Assembly (NCBI GenBank): GCA_029057785.1
Contig: JAIDZC010000001.1
Coordinates: 1-37,873 of the forward strand
DNA length: 37,873 bases
Source: Anaeroplasmataceae bacterium
Lineage (GTDB): Bacteria > Bacillota_I > Bacilli_A > Acholeplasmatales > Anaeroplasmataceae
Direction: 5' to 3'
Shown: positions 15,079 through 22,593 of the stretch, piece after piece
Numbering within the stretch: the first letter of the stretch is position 1
How the letters are laid out: every line of letters starts with the position of its first letter
Notes under the pieces: model-generated
What the model was told of the DNA's origin: nothing
The model's input: the letters and a program-made list of their open reading frames with translations, nothing else
Database searches by the model: none
Position numbers and translations under genes: made by a program

Positions 15079-15222
15079 TGTCAATAAAGGGGGTGGTATC
15101 TTGAAGGCTCTAATTAAAGCTCTTATGATACTTCTTAGGCTCCAACTCGGTTTTACCATTGGATTCCCCTTTATTTCCATAAAAAAAAACACTAGAGGTA
15201 TTGTTCCTCTAGTTTTTATTTT
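15079..15222 (+). ncRNA. Predicted structured RNA of about 145 nt, unknown class
   Basis: Between a consensus promoter and a terminator (stem ACTAGAGG/CCTCTAGT at 15191-15213 followed by a T-run) lies a compact transcript. Its 5' end AATAAAGGGG (15083-15092) pairs perfectly with CCCCTTTATT (15166-15175), just before the terminator. Such end pairing occurs in type I toxin mRNAs, where it hides the ribosome site (here GGGGGTGG), and in retron and regulatory RNAs. A TTG-started frame from 15101 (MKALIKALMILLRLQLGF) is hydrophobic but has no stop before the terminator, so I do not call it a gene. It is not antisense to a known gene. The start of the transcript is estimated from the -10 box. Confidence 0.6.
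15191..15222 (+). terminator. Terminator of the short RNA
   Basis: An 8-bp perfect stem, ACTAGAGG with CCTCTAGT, and a 7-base loop, followed by TTTTTATTTTT. Confidence 0.9.
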
Positions 15223-15242
15223 TAGTGATATAAAATTAGGTT

Positions 15243-15286
15243 GTGCGGGATTGTGCGGGGAAAAATCGTGCGGGATTTTTCACGGG
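15243..15286. repeat. GC-rich GTGCGGG repeats with hairpin
   Basis: GTGCGGG occurs at 15243-15249, 15253-15259 and 15268-15274, the first two in a 10-base period, followed by CACGGG at 15281-15286. A perfect 8-bp hairpin, GAAAAATC (15260-15267) with GATTTTTC (15274-15281), has GTGCGG in the loop. The base make-up is unlike the AT-rich surroundings. The remaining stretch to 15461 holds only short GAAGTTAT direct repeats and no gene that I can support. Confidence 0.7.
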
Positions 15287-15461
15287 AAACTTATATAAAT
15301 TATTAAAACAATATAGAAGTTATGGAAGTTATATAGAACTATTTTAAAAGATATTGTTCATTTTATAAAGAATATTAAAGAAAAAATAAGATATTGAAAG
15401 TTGGTCACTTTGCTTCTAATCCATTGGGCAAATAAGATTATTCTCTTAAAACGCCCCATTT

Positions 15462-16553
15462 CTACTCATCTTTCCCTGATAAGCCTAGGCGATGCTTCTT
15501 TCTAATGTTTTTAGCTAGGAAATACATGGATGAGTCTATATCTGTCATACCTGGAACATCACGAATTAAAACCGCCTGTCTTAGACCTTCTACAAGAGAT
15601 TTGTTATCAATCATTATATCATGCTGATTAGAACCAATTGCCTCACTTACCAAATGAGTAAAGTCTGAATCCCTTGAACGTTCAAATGCATTTTCTTTAA
15701 ATTCGGAATTTTCATAAGAAATACTATAGGTATCTAAGGTATCCTTATTTCTAGCTACTATTGTAGAAATAATGGAAGAATCTAGACCACCTGATAGGAA
15801 TGTTGATAAATCTACATCTGAAACCATTTGTCTTTGAATTGCTCGATCTAATAGGATTCTAACCTTTCTCTTTGTTTCCTCATAGTTATATTTATATTCT
15901 TTTGCTTCTAATTGATAATACACATGCTCTTCTATTGGTGCACCCTTTTTAAATTTCAGATAATGTCCTGGTCTAAGCTCATAGATGCCCTTGAATACTG
16001 TTTTAGCCTGACTATGTGAAGGCCCCATCCCAAGAAGTTCACAAAGTCCTTCTTTATCTACAATTCTTTTATCTGTATACTCTAATATGGACTTTATCTC
16101 AGAAGATACGATAATATCTTCATCATAGAAGGTATAGTAAAGAGGCTTTACTCCAAACATATCTCTTACAATCCATACCTCATCCATATGGGTATATACA
16201 AACGCAAAGATTCCATTTAAATCCTTTAAGATATCTTCCTTATATTTTATCAATAGCTTTAATAGTAATAAGGTATCACTATTAAATTCTAACGGAGTAT
16301 CTAATTTTTTTACCAATTCATTTTGATTATAAATCTCCCCGTTATAAATCAAATGATCATTTAGGATACTCATCGGTTGTTTCGCATTAACTACATCTCG
16401 AATAGCTAGACGCTTATGTCCAAAGGAATGCTCCTTATTGAATAAAAACCCATAATCATCTGGACCACGATGATTTAATAAATTACATGCTTTTATAAAT
16501 TTTACTTCATCTGTATTTGTATAAAAATTACTCTTATAAAATATACCACACAA
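15462..16553 (-). pseudogene. asnB: Asparagine synthetase (AsnB type), 3'-truncated
   Basis: A 363-codon frame. Residues 1-190 form the class II glutaminase (Cys2 nucleophile, RGPDDYG, YNGEIYN, RDMFGVKPLYY). Residues 205-363 begin the ATP-pyrophosphatase synthetase domain with SGGLDSS (254-260). AsnB proteins go on for about 150-250 residues after the motif SGE-ADE-FGGY; here the frame stops right there, at LGLSGKDE. The bases beyond do not encode the missing part in any frame I read, so this is a truncation rather than one frameshift. The start is TTG 16553, with AGGAAGTGG upstream, which places Cys2 correctly. It might still supply glutaminase activity, but synthesis of asparagine should be lost. 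Confidence 0.75.
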
Positions 16554-16609
16554 TTTTTACCACTTCCTATATTAAGGTATGATAAATTCATTAAAGTGTG
16601 ACTATGTAC

Positions 16610-16637
16610 AAAAGAAAAAACGTATCATAAAGATACG
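16610..16637 (-). terminator. Terminator after the ferritin-like gene
   Basis: Stem CGTATC/GATACG (16621-16637) with a 5-base loop, followed on the minus strand by TTTTTTCTTTT. It starts directly after the stop of the gene at 16641. Confidence 0.8.
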
Positions 16638-16640
16638 CTT

Positions 16641-17081
16641 TTATAAGAATTTACGAATTTGAATTGCTAATTTTTCTTCTTGATTAATTAGACGCTTTGT
16701 AATATCTTTAGTATATTCATCTGCAGCCTTATATTGATTTAAATAACGATTTAAGGATTTTACACCCATATTACAGCCATCTGTAATTAAATCTGCAACT
16801 GTAGTGTCACATTCCTTCATCTTAATCCTCATATTCGTTTTAATCCAAGACATCCCCTTTACCATAGGATTTGGATTTTTACCCTCATCTTGATACTTAT
16901 CTAAAAGCTCTTGGATTTCTTCTTTTAACTTATCATGGTCTTTTTTGCAGGTCTTTAAAACAGATTTAAACTCTTCATCCTTAACATAATCTAAAACCTC
17001 TTCAATTGCAGAACCACCCATTTTAATTCCCGAGTCACACTCTCTTAATAATTTTATTGTATCTGATTCAATCATTCTCAT
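16641..17081 (-). CDS. Ferritin-like helical protein, DUF2383-like
   Basis: A 146-residue all-helical protein. The block DTIKLLRECDSGIKMGGSAIEEVL and the following HDKLKEEIQELLDKYQDEGK resemble ferritin-like/DUF2383 helical bundle proteins, which are common in anaerobic Bacillota. The Glu and His ligand pattern is only partly visible, so metal binding is not certain. Two starts are possible: ATG 17081 lies only three bases after AAAGGA, and ATG 17075 at nine bases is better spaced. It is monocistronic, with its own terminator. Confidence 0.65.
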   Translation of the reverse strand: MRMIESDTIKLLRECDSGIKMGGSAIEEVLDYVKDEEFKSVLKTCKKDHDKLKEEIQELLDKYQDEGKNPNPMVKGMSWIKTNMRIKMKECDTTVADLITDGCNMGVKSLNRYLNQYKAADEYTKDITKRLINQEEKLAIQIRKFL

Positions 17082-17126
17082 TTATCCTTTCTACTTATTA
17101 GTATGGAGAAAATTGAACATTTCATA

Positions 17127-17161
17127 CAAGTTAAAAATCCCCAAAATAAAATTTTTGAGGA
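17127..17161 (-). terminator. Terminator after the InlB-repeat lipoprotein
   Basis: On the minus strand, TCCTCAAAA pairs with TTTTGGGGA (17138-17161, one G-T pair) and is followed by TTTTTAACTT. Confidence 0.7.
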
Positions 17162-17206
17162 CTCATAACATCAATTGATAAATATTTATTAGAATGATAG
17201 AAAACT

Positions 17207-19000
17207 TTAATAATTCTCTGACATTTCCAAATAACGTATTTTAGCTTTATTTTTACCAGGATATAGGCTATTTGAAAAAGTGAGAGCTTCATCTCTAAAA
17301 ATTTCCCAAACAGTTTCTAAATTCCATATTCCAGAAGATGAAGTAAATAATAAAATATCATCAAATCTTTGTGGATAGACATTATTATTGTTTGCTATTA
17401 TGTTACACTTTGTTTGATAAATGATGGTTTCATGATCTTGAATTTCTCCATTATAAACATTCGCTGTAATAGGTTCTAATTCATAACTTGCACTGACTTG
17501 ACAGTTAATTTTTTGTTCGTTATAAATAACCTCAATGTTTAAAGCATCAAAACTCAAATAATAGGATTGTAGTTCACCATTTTCTAGATATATAGGCTTA
17601 TAAGTCTTATCCTCTTGAAAGATTTCTCCATTAGAATCAAAGTCTGTATTATATACCCAAAAATACTTAATATTCCAATCTTCATTAAAGTAAACATTTA
17701 TAGATTTACCTAATTCTTCTCCTGAAGTTGAAAAATACGGAGATGTGGCGGTTAAATCATAAAGACCAAAATATTTATTTCTTAATTCTTCTGTAAACTT
17801 TCCTTGTTCAAGAATTAATTTTGCACACCTCCAAGATTCTTCATTATAACGCAATATATATTCTGGATTATAGGCAAACCAATTTAAATAATCACGATAA
17901 TTTTTTTCTCCAGATAAAATCTCTGCAAATAATTTTTCGTTTTCTTCGCTTCCCAATTCATATGAATTGTCGTTAATATCTGCAAAAAGATCCATGATTT
18001 GATTATCATCATTATTAGTAGTAAACATTTCTTCCCATAAAGACCACTTTGCATAAAGCACAATCCCATTTTCAGCTTCCTTATCAAAATGATAACTAGT
18101 ATTGTATTCCTCGTCTAAATACCACCCTGTAAAAAGCTTATTAGAGTTTTTAGGAGTAACAGGTGCTTCAAAAATAAAAATTTCATCTTTTTTTACAGCA
18201 TATAATATTTCTTCTTTTTGACCATTTCCAAAAACTAAAGTTGCATGTGGAATTGCTTCCCATTGGGCTACAATAGTGATATTTGTAGTAATTGCTTCTT
18301 CCATTGTCCAAGCAGCATCATTAACTGTCCAGCCAGTAAATTCATACCCTTCTCTTGTTGGCTCAGAAACTCCTGTTAGCTTCTGTCCTTTTTCAACTTG
18401 TTTTGCTGTTGGGGTTGTACCATCATTTAAGTCAATGGTTACTGTCCAATATTCTTTTGCTGGTGGGTTTGCTGTCCACTGAGCAACAATGGTGATATTT
18501 CCTGTGATTGCAGTATCCATTTTCCATTCAGCACCATTTACTTTCCAACCAGCAAATGTATATCCTTCTCTTGTAGGCTCAGAAACTCCTGTTAGCTTCT
18601 GTCCTTTTTCAACTTGTTTTGTTGTTGGGGTTGTACCATTATCTAAATCAATGGTTACTGTCCAATATTCTTTTGCTGGTGGGTTTGCTGTCCACTGAGC
18701 TACAATCGTAATGTTGCCTGTAATAGCTTCATCCATTGTCCAAGCAACATCATTTGCTTTCCAACCAGCAAATGTATATCCTTCTCTTGTAGGCTCAGAA
18801 ACTCCTGTTAGCTTCTGTCCTTTTTCAACTTGCTTTGTTGTTGGGGTTGTACCATTATCTAAATCAATGGTTACTGTCCAGTATTCTACTACTGGAGTGT
18901 CTTGTTCCTTTGGTTTTGTTTGACAGCTTGTTAAGGCAGTAGCTGATACGCCTAATAGTGCTGATAAACAAAGAAGAGAAATCAAAAATTTTCTTTTCAT
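17207..19000 (-). CDS. Surface lipoprotein with InlB B-type repeats
   Basis: A 597-residue lipoprotein. The signal peptide ends in the lipobox LTSC (Cys26), so it is anchored on the outer face of the membrane. Three near-identical 72-residue Listeria-Bacteroides (InlB B) repeats follow from residue 39, each with GYTFAGWK/EFTGW, W-A-Q-W and an NPPAKEYW linker. A fourth, diverged copy ends in LYAKWS at about 320. The C-terminal 270 residues are an unknown domain rich in Tyr, Trp and acidic residues. ATG 19000 has AAGGAG at good spacing; an in-frame start at 19054 does not. A promoter, TTGATT-18-TATAAT, lies at 19025-19054. The likely role is surface binding or adhesion. Confidence 0.85.
   Translation of the reverse strand: MKRKFLISLLCLSALLGVSATALTSCQTKPKEQDTPVVEYWTVTIDLDNGTTPTTKQVEKGQKLTGVSEPTREGYTFAGWKANDVAWTMDEAITGNITIVAQWTANPPAKEYWTVTIDLDNGTTPTTKQVEKGQKLTGVSEPTREGYTFAGWKVNGAEWKMDTAITGNITIVAQWTANPPAKEYWTVTIDLNDGTTPTAKQVEKGQKLTGVSEPTREGYEFTGWTVNDAAWTMEEAITTNITIVAQWEAIPHATLVFGNGQKEEILYAVKKDEIFIFEAPVTPKNSNKLFTGWYLDEEYNTSYHFDKEAENGIVLYAKWSLWEEMFTTNNDDNQIMDLFADINDNSYELGSEENEKLFAEILSGEKNYRDYLNWFAYNPEYILRYNEESWRCAKLILEQGKFTEELRNKYFGLYDLTATSPYFSTSGEELGKSINVYFNEDWNIKYFWVYNTDFDSNGEIFQEDKTYKPIYLENGELQSYYLSFDALNIEVIYNEQKINCQVSASYELEPITANVYNGEIQDHETIIYQTKCNIIANNNNVYPQRFDDILLFTSSSGIWNLETVWEIFRDEALTFSNSLYPGKNKAKIRYLEMSENY
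18239..18886 (-). repeat. Three tandem 216-bp repeats in the InlB-type lipoprotein
   Basis: The units run from 18886 down at a 216-bp period (18886-18671, 18670-18455, 18454-18239). Each encodes 72 residues. DNA identity between the copies is very high, which points to recent duplication or gene conversion and makes copy number change likely. Confidence 0.85.
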
Positions 19001-19024
19001 AAAGACCAACTCCTTTATAATTGT

Positions 19025-19054
19025 ATTATACCATATATTCTTTTTTGTAATCAA
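19025..19054 (-). promoter_or_regulatory. Promoter of the InlB-repeat lipoprotein
   Basis: On the minus strand, TTGATT (19054-19049), an 18-base spacer and a perfect TATAAT (19030-19025). Confidence 0.65.
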
Positions 19055-19113
19055 TTACTTTCTCCATATCAATTAAGCTAGTTTTATATAAATATATTAT
19101 TTTATTTATAAAG

Positions 19114-19150
19114 AAAAGTGGAATGACTATATCTCAATCATTCCACTTTT
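19114..19150 (-). terminator. Terminator overlapping the end of the GerE-like gene
   Basis: A perfect 13-bp stem (AAAAGTGGAATGA with TCATTCCACTTTT) around an 11-base loop. The left arm, in the minus-strand sense, lies in the last codons of the GerE-like gene, and its TAG stop is in the loop. Confidence 0.85.
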
Positions 19151-19333
19151 AGCTAACAATATAATTGCTTGAGTTCTACTTGTGACTCCAAGCTTACCTA
19201 TCACATTTGAAATGTGATTACGAACTGTTTTATCACTGATATGTAATTTATCAGCAATTGATTTTGTTGTTTCATTTTGAATTAATAATTTAAATATTTC
19301 TAGCTCTCTAGGAGTTAAAAAGTGACCGTTCAT
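19127..19333 (-). CDS. GerE-like single-domain LuxR-type regulator
   Basis: A 68-residue protein made of a LuxR-type helix-turn-helix alone: LTPRELEIFKLLIQNETTKSIADKL, then HISDKTVRNHISNVIGKLGV and RTQAIILL. Size and order match GerE of spore-forming Bacillota, where it is a late mother-cell regulator. With no other spore gene in view, that role is unproven. GGAGG five bases before ATG 19333 fixes the start; ATG 19354 lies upstream of it. No sensor domain is present, so activity should be set by its amount. Confidence 0.8.
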   Translation of the reverse strand: MNGHFLTPRELEIFKLLIQNETTKSIADKLHISDKTVRNHISNVIGKLGVTSRTQAIILLAKSGMIEI

Positions 19334-19402
19334 AGGAACCTCCATTATTTCCATTTTATAGTATGCAATGAAAATATAAAAGGTTAATGGTTTTACAATA
19401 TT

Positions 19403-19633
19403 TTATTCTTCTACTAGCTCAAAACGATACTTTTGAGTGACTTCTGGATATTTCTTGTGATCTACTTCACTTAAAAACATTTCAAGAGGTCTAACCCACA
19501 AGCTTCTATCCTCATATAGTCTTCGATAAACAACCATTTTCTGTTTTGTTTCAGAATCATACGCAATATCTTCTACAAAATAATACTTCCCTTTAAAATG
19601 ACGATAAATTCCTTTAATCTTTAATTCTCTCAT
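19403..19633 (-). CDS. DUF1653 family protein
   Basis: A 76-residue protein that fits DUF1653 along its whole length: [21 protein letters not shown], then [21 protein letters not shown] and the tail YRFELVEE. The family is small, widespread in bacteria and of unknown function; the fold is a compact beta barrel-like domain with conserved Tyr and Trp. AGGAG lies just before ATG 19633. It follows the CotH-like gene by eight bases on the same strand, so it may be transcribed with it. Confidence 0.9.
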   Translation of the reverse strand: MRELKIKGIYRHFKGKYYFVEDIAYDSETKQKMVVYRRLYEDRSLWVRPLEMFLSEVDHKKYPEVTQKYRFELVEE

Positions 19634-19641
19634 AGTTTCTC

Positions 19642-21594
19642 CTATTGCTTAGTTATAAGAATTCTTTGGTGATCTGTTCCATAATCTATTATTTCTATTT
19701 TGTAAGTGCCTGATTGCTTTACACTTATATTCTTATTGCTTCCTACTGAATTAAATAAACTATTATCAACTAGATCAGAATAATTAAATTCAGAAGTCCA
19801 AGAGGAATCAGCAACTTTGAATGCTTGATTTTCTTCCAAATGAATCAGTATTGTTGGTATTCCATTTTCAAGTCTTAAATTATATTTCTTTTCAATACCA
19901 TCCCAACCATTCATTTCTCCTCTTAGATAGTAGTTCGTATAAGTGGCTTCTTCCTCTTTATTCCAACTAAAAGAGGTAAAGGTTTCTTTTTTCTTCTGAA
20001 AATACACTCCTATTGATAAATTCCAACTATCAGATAAATTATCTACTTCCTTCAAAGAAAATTCTAGTTTATTCCCATTGACCTTATCTCCTAATGCTAA
20101 GACTGAGCTATAATTTTTCTTTGCCTTATTGTAATATGCTTCAAAGGTTTCTATGTCTAACCACTTTGCAGATAGAATAGAGGAAATGGATTTCAAATAA
20201 TCTTCTTTTATTGTAATATTTCCAGATTCTAAAATGCTTTTATTAAAAAAGGCAGTTGTATTTTTTGCATATCCCGTTGTATCATCAAATGGTTGATTTA
20301 AGGCACCATGATGATTGGTTGGATTTCCACTTCCACCAGTAGAACCTAAGACTCTATCATGATCTGTAGGAATAAAAATTGCTTGATTTGTATCTTTTAT
20401 AAAATATAGATAGGTATTATTTGAATTGCCTCTCAAATCATCAGGATCTCCTAATAGATAGGATATTGCAAGATATTTCATCGTATAATCATAAACCATA
20501 TCTGATTTCATAAAAGTATCAAACTGGTTTGTAGGTGTGTCTATAATTTTTTGAATAAAACTCTTGATTAATTCATGATTGGATGTTTTTTTATTTGTCT
20601 TCAAATCATATGTAAAACCAATTTGTTTATAGCTTTGATTTTCCTGGATTTGATATTCTACACCAAATAAAGAGGAATTTAAATTATCTAGAGTGGCTCC
20701 AACATTCGTCCAGCCCATTTTATATAAATCTCCACCTGCAGAGTCTTTAACTAAATTTCTTTTTATAAAGGATTTATCAATATCCTCTACTCCCAAATAC
20801 ACTCCTAGGTTTTGAGTATCTCCATCAATTTTCATTTCGACTTGCATAGGAGAAGTATGTGGTGCCAAAACACCATTTTGACGATACATTTCAAAAGCAT
20901 AATATTCTCTTAAATATGTTGATTCTTGATTTCGATTCCAACGAATATTTAATTTTTCTAGTCCAAAAAAGTTTCGGTTATCTCGATATTCATAAGCTGC
21001 ATCATCGGTCCATGATATAGGCGTCTTCGTAAATTCATCATCAAAAGTTGCCGTAAAATTAAGCTTGTAATGGCGTAAGTTTATATTCTCTTTATTATCT
21101 AAAATGGCACCTCTTGAGGTATTCCCCTTCTGCCTGATTCCTACCTGTTCATAATGAAATAATAAATCTCCCATCTCTATATTTAAATTACAAATACGAT
21201 AAGATTCTTTATTTCCAGTTTGATAATCCTCATCTAATTTTTTTAATTCTTCTTTACTAATATCAATGGTAAGCTTAATTTTTTCATCAATAGAAAAGAA
21301 TTTCAATAAGCCTAAGCAATAGTTAGATTGAAAAACACCATTTGCTTTCTCTTTCTTCTTTTCAGTTAAACTTAAATAATCAGCTTCTAAAGTACTTGTA
21401 TCTTTTGTGTCATCTATGTATTTAACATAATCCCCATACACTCCAAGTGGATAAACTATAGCATCTGGCTTATCCGTATCTGTAGGAACTTCTGGCTTTT
21501 CCTTGTCAGCTGGGTCATCTGAATTAGGGGTGTTTGTCTTACATCCAACCAAAAAAAGTAATACTACCAAAAAGCAAAAACCTAATTTTTTCAT
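19642..21594 (-). CDS. CotH-family surface lipoprotein
   Basis: A 650-residue lipoprotein with lipobox LVGC (Cys18). The CotH kinase-like domain spans about residues 130-450: [60 protein letters not shown] and [11 protein letters not shown], the last with the catalytic-type Asp pair. CotH of Bacillus phosphorylates spore coat proteins; secreted lipoprotein forms are less well understood. A C-terminal section ([10 protein letters not shown]) resembles a starch/glycogen-binding type beta domain. GAGGG placed six bases before ATG 21594 favours it over ATG 21600. A promoter lies at 21626-21654. Confidence 0.85.
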   Translation of the reverse strand: MKKLGFCFLVVLLFLVGCKTNTPNSDDPADKEKPEVPTDTDKPDAIVYPLGVYGDYVKYIDDTKDTSTLEADYLSLTEKKKEKANGVFQSNYCLGLLKFFSIDEKIKLTIDISKEELKKLDEDYQTGNKESYRICNLNIEMGDLLFHYEQVGIRQKGNTSRGAILDNKENINLRHYKLNFTATFDDEFTKTPISWTDDAAYEYRDNRNFFGLEKLNIRWNRNQESTYLREYYAFEMYRQNGVLAPHTSPMQVEMKIDGDTQNLGVYLGVEDIDKSFIKRNLVKDSAGGDLYKMGWTNVGATLDNLNSSLFGVEYQIQENQSYKQIGFTYDLKTNKKTSNHELIKSFIQKIIDTPTNQFDTFMKSDMVYDYTMKYLAISYLLGDPDDLRGNSNNTYLYFIKDTNQAIFIPTDHDRVLGSTGGSGNPTNHHGALNQPFDDTTGYAKNTTAFFNKSILESGNITIKEDYLKSISSILSAKWLDIETFEAYYNKAKKNYSSVLALGDKVNGNKLEFSLKEVDNLSDSWNLSIGVYFQKKKETFTSFSWNKEEEATYTNYYLRGEMNGWDGIEKKYNLRLENGIPTILIHLEENQAFKVADSSWTSEFNYSDLVDNSLFNSVGSNKNISVKQSGTYKIEIIDYGTDHQRILITKQ

Positions 21595-21625
21595 ATTCAT
21601 CCCTCATATCGTTTTATGTATCTTT

Positions 21626-21654
21626 ATTATAGTATAAAAATGCGTTTAATGCAA
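21626..21654 (-). promoter_or_regulatory. Promoter of the CotH lipoprotein
   Basis: On the minus strand, TTGCAT (21654-21649), 17 bases and a perfect TATAAT (21631-21626). Confidence 0.65.
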
Positions 21655-21677
21655 ATCAAAATCGCTAGATAAATCAA

Positions 21678-21713
21678 TAAAAAAAAGACTATTGATGAAA
21701 AATATCAATAATC
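21678..21713 (-). terminator. Terminator after the OB-fold-like lipoprotein
   Basis: A 10-bp stem, GATTATTGAT with ATCAATAGTC on the minus strand (one G-T pair), a 7-base loop and an eight-base T-run after it. Confidence 0.85.
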
Positions 21714-21723
21714 TTTTTTTGTA

Positions 21724-22488
21724 TTAATTACTCTTAGTAACCTTTGTGATGTGTGGTTGAGCACCATTATACCAATATAAGAATGCTTCAATAGTTATAA
21801 CATCACCAATTTGTAATGCTTCAACTGCTTTGTAAACATCAGAATTTTCATCACATAAATATGATTCAACAACTGCGGAAAGAGTGTTTGTACCATCAGT
21901 TAGTGTTATGTATAGGTCATCGCCTCTAGTTCCAGAATTATTCCACTTATACATAAATGCAGCCGTATGCTGTTCTTTATTTTCATCTTCATAGGTTGAA
22001 GCTGCAACCTCTAAATTCTTAAAGGTAACTGCCATATTTTGTGATACTAATAAATCTTTTCCTAAATCTTCTGTTACATCCTTAGGGTTTGCAATAAATT
22101 TCTTAGCATTTAAAACCTTATAAGTTGCCTCTGCTCCTTCTGTTAAACCATCTATCTCAACTTCTCCAGACCATTCTGTCTTATTTCCAGTAACTTGAAT
22201 CTTAGTACCTGCAGTTAACTTCTTATCGTAATCATCCTTTGTACAAGGTAAATTATATACGAAATATCCACCATCTTGATCTTGTAAATAGAAAGATGCA
22301 ACTCCAATACCATTATTCTCCCACCAAGATTGTTTTCCTTGAATATAAGCTTCTATTGTGACAGTTGAACCCTTTTCAGCAGCCAAATATTCTGCATGAG
22401 TCAAAGCCTCAGTTGCTTCCTCTTTTGCACAAGAAACAAATAAGCATAAAGATAATATACCTATAAATATCGCAAAAACTTTTTTCAT
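21724..22488 (-). CDS. OB-fold-like lipoprotein of unknown function
   Basis: A 254-residue lipoprotein with lipobox FVSC (Cys20). Two similar halves contain strand patterns such as TVTIEAYIQGK, FYLQDQDGGYFVYNLP and KIQVTGNKTEWSGEVEI, as in OB-fold/DUF5689-like modules found in secreted nucleases and surface proteins. No catalytic motif is visible. It has its own perfect promoter, TTGACA-17-TATAAT, and its own terminator, so it is a strongly expressed single gene. It lies between a CotH protein and a sugar transport binding protein, which suggests a cell-surface role. Confidence 0.7.
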   Translation of the reverse strand: MKKVFAIFIGILSLCLFVSCAKEEATEALTHAEYLAAEKGSTVTIEAYIQGKQSWWENNGIGVASFYLQDQDGGYFVYNLPCTKDDYDKKLTAGTKIQVTGNKTEWSGEVEIDGLTEGAEATYKVLNAKKFIANPKDVTEDLGKDLLVSQNMAVTFKNLEVAASTYEDENKEQHTAAFMYKWNNSGTRGDDLYITLTDGTNTLSAVVESYLCDENSDVYKAVEALQIGDVITIEAFLYWYNGAQPHITKVTKSN

Positions 22489-22523
22489 TTTGAAATCCCC
22501 TCAAATCTTTTAATTTCATACTT

Positions 22524-22552
22524 ATTATATTTTTTTTGATAAAATATGTCAA
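22524..22552 (-). promoter_or_regulatory. Consensus promoter of the OB-fold-like lipoprotein
   Basis: On the minus strand, TTGACA (22552-22547), 17 bases and TATAAT (22529-22524): a perfect sigma-A promoter. Confidence 0.85.
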
Positions 22553-22593
22553 TAAATCTATGAAAATAATTGAAAAAACACTACTTTTTTCTA

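Noticed and set aside
15079-15222. Retron-type RNA
   Set aside because: The paired ends are suggestive, but no reverse transcriptase gene lies in the window and no msr/msd pattern was identified.
15101-15298. TTG-started frame (65 residues, hydrophobic start) as a small toxin gene
   Set aside because: The frame runs through a strong terminator at 15191-15222 with no stop before it, so the transcript would lack a stop codon. The start is TTG and the later part does not look like a membrane protein. The region is better read as an RNA.
15299-15461. Frameshifted 3' half of asnB
   Set aside because: I read the bases after the stop and found no FGGY or other synthetase motif in any frame, so a single frameshift does not explain the loss.
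18276-18923. Plus-strand frames in the InlB-repeat gene
   Set aside because: They are repeated shadows of the minus-strand repeats, without ribosome sites.
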